From positions 1-64,000 of the forward strand of contig JASDSY010000018.1 of NCBI GenBank assembly GCA_041441465.1: a stretch of 64,000 nt of DNA, read 5' to 3'. A program made the position numbers and the translations under genes. The DNA comes from JASDSY01 sp041441465 (GTDB taxonomy: Bacteria; Muiribacteriota; UBA9980). The notes beneath the pieces were generated by a model. It ran no database searches. It saw only the letters and a list, made by a program, of their open reading frames with translations, and was not told where the DNA came from. Shown one piece after another: positions 61,141-64,000 of this stretch (positions within the stretch are counted from its first letter, which is position 1; each line of letters begins with the position of its first letter).

Positions 61141-61254
61141 AGATTGCGTAAAAGAGTTATCTATAATGGTTGAATTAAAACCATTGTTTTATACCTCGAA
61201 ATCGCCGGATTCCATTTCACGCAGTCTGATTAATGAATTAAAAAGGTGATGGAA

Positions 61255-63411
61255 ATGAAGACGTTTGAAATTAAAAATAAAGGATACAGAAAACTGCTGC
61301 CATTATTTTCGTTCTTTATGATATTAACAGTTTCCGTTTTTCTTTCCGGAAGCGCAAAATTGCCTGAGAAAAATTTGAACGGCTTTTCACAATTAAAAAA
61401 TATAAGGCTTTCGTATAAATTTGAAAATATCGAGTTATGTTCAGCGTTAAAACGAATTTCGCTGGATTATAATGTCAAAATTTATACTGAAAACGATCTC
61501 GCTGAAAAAGTTTCCGCCTGTTTTTTTAATTCGTCTCTTGAAGAGGCAATGGCGGCGCTTTTAAAAGGCCTTGATTATAATTATAAATTTTACGGCGACG
61601 GCGTATTGATCGAAAAAAAGCGGAATTTTAATATAAAAAGCGCTGCGCGTAATAAATTAAATATGAAAAGGGTATTTGTTTCTCCGTCGTTTATAAGCAT
61701 TAGTAAGGTCAGGGAAATTATCGAAGCGAATAAATCGGCTGAAGCTACTGTTAACTATGATGAAAAAAGCTCGATTGCGATTCTCGATGAAACTCCCGAT
61801 AATGCAGATTACATACTTAATAAAATCAGGGAAGCCGATAGAATTAGCGAAAAATATGACAATGCGGCTTCTGATATTTCTGAACCTGAAGGGAAAATTG
61901 CTCTTGAAACGAAAATGTTCAGCTTGAAAAATATACAAATAAAAACCATAATTGACGAACTCAGGCAGAAATTATCCAAAAGCGGTTCTGCTTATGAAAA
62001 TGAAAAAATTAACGCGGTTATCGTTACCGATACCGCCCTTGCATTAAAAAATATTGAAACATTTATTGCGTCAAAGGAAATCAGCAATAGCGCGACATTA
62101 ATTAATTTTAAAATAGCCGCGGTTCCCTTAAAGATAGTAAATGAATTGGGCAAGATCGGTTATAATCTGCAATGCAAAGATGGCGAAAACATAAAGTGCT
62201 TAAGAGCTTCAAATAAAAATGAGGCGCTTGGCATGATACAGCCTTATGTTAAGTTTTCAGATAAAATGGCGGCGTTGAAAAATGATTTTATTGAAGTCGA
62301 TACAAATTATGAGATTCTTAAATCGAAAATTAAAATTTTTCCTGCGGCGCTTGAAAATGGGGCTTTTCGTATAAATCTTTCAGTTCTTGAAAGTTTGTTT
62401 ATTGATTCGGAGAATTCCGAATTACAAAATATTATGTCAATATCAAGCAGCCGCTGCAATGAAATTTTTGAAAATGAATGTTTATTAATAACTGGCATCG
62501 GTAAAAAAAATAGCGATTTTCTTGCCTGCGGTAATTCTTATTATATTAATTCAGGGCGTTATTTGCCGGGAATGGCAAATATGGCCTCGCAGTGTTTTAA
62601 CGGTCATGAAAGAAATTCTGAAAATAGTGAAAAATTAATGTTTGTAATTGTTATCGAAGCGGCGCCTGGGCGTTCGAATAAAGGCCTGCCAAAATATTCA
62701 TATGTAAATTTGACTAAATTTAAAGAATGCACGGCGAACAGCGGTAATGGAAATTCCATTAATAACACTGAATTTGCAATTTCTGGCGGCGGCAGCTATC
62801 TTGAAATATTCGGCGGCGCCAAAGAAAAGAATAATAGCTTGAAAATTGAAAATAACGCGTCATTAAAAACCGAAAAAAATATTAATGTCAATACAGCCGA
62901 TACTGCTAAAAATAAAGACGAAAAAATATTTATAAGCTCTGAAACGCCTATTCGTATAAAATCACAAAAATCTTTACAGCCGGACCCGCTGAAAAATGAT
63001 TCTGAAAAAAAATCTATTGAAATTGCGGATAAAGCCGTAAATGAAGAAGCGGCATTAAAAAATAAATTGGATAGTGCCGGCACTGCCCCAAAAGAAGATG
63101 TTATAAAAACAGTCAAAAAAATGATAAGCGAAGGAAAATTTTTGAAAGCGAAAAAAACGGTCAGCGAATATGTTGAAACCAATCCGGACAATTGTGAAGC
63201 ATTTATAATGCTCGGCAATATTAACCGCGAGTTGAAAAATTTTGTTTCGGCTAAAAAATCATGGGAACAAGCATTGAAGTTATCTCCTGATAATGCCAAA
63301 TTGAAAGAAAATGTCGAAAAACTTGAAAATTTAATTGGATTAATAAAAAGTGAAAAGGCGAAAGCCGTAAATGATAAACAAATTAAGGAATTTGAAAATT
63401 ATTTAAGATGA
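61255..63411 (+). CDS. Secretin-like protein with C-terminal TPR repeats
   Basis: The 718-residue protein starts with a membrane or signal segment (LLPLFSFFMILTVSVFLSGS). A STN/N0-type domain follows at about 30-115 (YKFENIELCSALKRISLDYN). Two secretin N-domain-like repeats come next (about 128-200 'VFVSPSFISISKVREIIEA'; 215-275 'MFSLKNIQIKTIIDELRQK'). The next 140 residues end in 'SKIKIFPAALENGAFRINLS...NECLLITGIGKKN', the pattern of the secretin barrel terminus ('V.P.I..g...L.v...T..v..g.tvvigG'), although degenerate. The last 75 residues are two TPR repeats (EGKFLKAKKTVSEYVETNPD, LKNFVSAKKSWEQAL). Members form outer-membrane pores in type II secretion and type IV pili. Here the pore part is atypical. 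ATG 61255 is chosen over GTG 61246 because the AAGGTGA SD overlaps the latter. Confidence 0.7.
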   Translation: MKTFEIKNKGYRKLLPLFSFFMILTVSVFLSGSAKLPEKNLNGFSQLKNIRLSYKFENIELCSALKRISLDYNVKIYTENDLAEKVSACFFNSSLEEAMAALLKGLDYNYKFYGDGVLIEKKRNFNIKSAARNKLNMKRVFVSPSFISISKVREIIEANKSAEATVNYDEKSSIAILDETPDNADYILNKIREADRISEKYDNAASDISEPEGKIALETKMFSLKNIQIKTIIDELRQKLSKSGSAYENEKINAVIVTDTALALKNIETFIASKEISNSATLINFKIAAVPLKIVNELGKIGYNLQCKDGENIKCLRASNKNEALGMIQPYVKFSDKMAALKNDFIEVDTNYEILKSKIKIFPAALENGAFRINLSVLESLFIDSENSELQNIMSISSSRCNEIFENECLLITGIGKKNSDFLACGNSYYINSGRYLPGMANMASQCFNGHERNSENSEKLMFVIVIEAAPGRSNKGLPKYSYVNLTKFKECTANSGNGNSINNTEFAISGGGSYLEIFGGAKEKNNSLKIENNASLKTEKNINVNTADTAKNKDEKIFISSETPIRIKSQKSLQPDPLKNDSEKKSIEIADKAVNEEAALKNKLDSAGTAPKEDVIKTVKKMISEGKFLKAKKTVSEYVETNPDNCEAFIMLGNINRELKNFVSAKKSWEQALKLSPDNAKLKENVEKLENLIGLIKSEKAKAVNDKQIKEFENYLR

Positions 63412-63448
63412 AAATAGTTTGAATTGCTGTGAAAGTTTTTAAAATAAA

Positions 63449-63477
63449 TTGACATTGTTTTTTTTATTTGATAATAT
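63449..63477 (+). promoter_or_regulatory. Promoter of the incomplete right-edge gene
   Basis: TTGACA (63449-63454), 17 bases, and TAATAT (63472-63477) lie so that transcription would start at about 63484, the A of the start codon. Confidence 0.45.
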
Positions 63478-63483
63478 TTTTAC

Positions 63484-64000
63484 ATGGAATTCAATTTAAT
63501 ATGCTCCGGAATGGGTTTAACTGCCTTAACTTTTAGACAAGGTTATGTTGATTTACTTGAAGAATTGGTTAACAGAGGGAAAAGGTACGATTCTAAAGGC
63601 GAAAAAATTTTTTTTTGTGATGTAATTTCGCCCGGGGTTTTCGTTTTTGGTGCAATATTTGGCGAAGATGCATTTTTACTTTTCCCATTTTATGATGTAG
63701 AACTCAAATTGCATGTTTTTTTAAAACGGATATTTGTCAGTGACATTGAAAAATCAATGTTAATAGCCGAGTTTGCTTTTTTTGAATCCCATGCTGCGAT
63801 AAATGGCCTTAAAATATATGCGGCTCTGGCATTTCCATACTGGCTTGCCGATAAAACCGATATATTTTATGCCGGCGCCAAACAAACAACGATTGAATGC
63901 GCGGTCCCGCTTACCGTTACTTTGAATGCTTTCCTTATTCTCGAAACGGCGGTTTTATATAACGATAAGGCCGATTATTTTAAAAAATACGGAAATGAAA
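63484..64000 (+). CDS. Unknown protein, N-terminal 172 codons, cut by window edge
   Basis: From ATG 63484 the frame stays open to the end of the window (172 codons, no stop). The product begins MEFNLICSGMGLTALTFRQG and contains aromatic-rich stretches such as 'FLLFPFYDVELKLHVFLKRI' and 'KIYAALAFPYWLADKTD'. I do not recognise a family. There is no signal peptide and no obvious membrane helix. There is no SD before the ATG, and the predicted transcript start coincides with it, so translation may be leaderless. The next in-frame ATG (codon 10) also lacks an SD. The preceding 72 bases contain only the promoter. Confidence 0.6.
   Translation, partial: MEFNLICSGMGLTALTFRQGYVDLLEELVNRGKRYDSKGEKIFFCDVISPGVFVFGAIFGEDAFLLFPFYDVELKLHVFLKRIFVSDIEKSMLIAEFAFFESHAAINGLKIYAALAFPYWLADKTDIFYAGAKQTTIECAVPLTVTLNAFLILETAVLYNDKADYFKKYGNE

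Overview
The window is AT-rich DNA with no rRNA, tRNA, CRISPR array or insertion sequence that I can see. It carries 17 or 18 protein genes, depending on how the gap is read, and one incomplete gene at the right edge. Several genes point to an uncultivated bacterium with an outer membrane: a pseudopilin-like protein, a secretin-like protein, many Sec signal peptides, and one gene of about 35 kb for a secreted giant protein. Other genes look Bacillota-like: a holB-ricT pair, a DUF3048/YerB protein, DUF445, and a DUF2087/GIY-YIG regulator. No phylum marker is present. A low-GC candidate phylum is a reasonable guess, but I cannot name it. Promoters are close to the sigma-70 consensus with 17-base spacers, and starts are usually preceded by a clear Shine-Dalgarno (SD) sequence.

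Left edge (1-6600): dnaJ, tyrS and a small glutaredoxin form a minus-strand operon. It is divergent from a secreted TPR protein of about 796 residues, which ends at a strong terminator. Next comes a small secreted Lys/Glu/Pro/Ala-repeat protein on the minus strand. Its promoter lies in a 484-base intergenic region shared with the promoter of the giant gene.

Giant gene (7053-42241): the sequence is broken by 100 N at 33250-33349. The 55 bases on each side of the gap are identical, and merging them restores one reading frame of 11,677 codons. The product starts with a signal peptide and consists of Ig/FN3-like domains, two PA14 domains, a 98-residue tandem repeat array, TolB-like blades, about 42 NHL blades in groups of 12, 6, 12 and 12, a BNR/sialidase-like propeller, and a two-domain module that occurs six times. 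A pseudopilin-like gene follows directly in the same operon.

Middle (43200-54500): a small unknown protein and a YerB-type lipoprotein-like protein are followed by a plus-strand run. This run holds a ParM-like actin, a probable ribbon-helix-helix partner, a class III adenylate cyclase fused to HEAT repeats, a DUF3084 protein, a WecA/TagO-like transferase, DNA polymerase III delta', and a RicT/YaaT-like PSP1 protein with a long Asn-rich N-terminus. Terminators after the DUF3084 gene and after the PSP1 gene divide the run.

Right part (54600-64000): a DUF2087-GIY-YIG regulator sits behind a perfect consensus promoter with palindromic operator-like repeats. It is followed by a secreted coiled-coil protein, serC on the minus strand with a structured leader, a DUF445 membrane protein, a LysM protein, a secretin-like/TPR protein, and the start of an unknown gene that runs off the window.

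The most unusual items are the giant gene and its assembly break, the ParM/RHH-cyclase neighbourhood, the N-rich RicT homologue, and the regulator fusion that keeps an internal SD and start codon.
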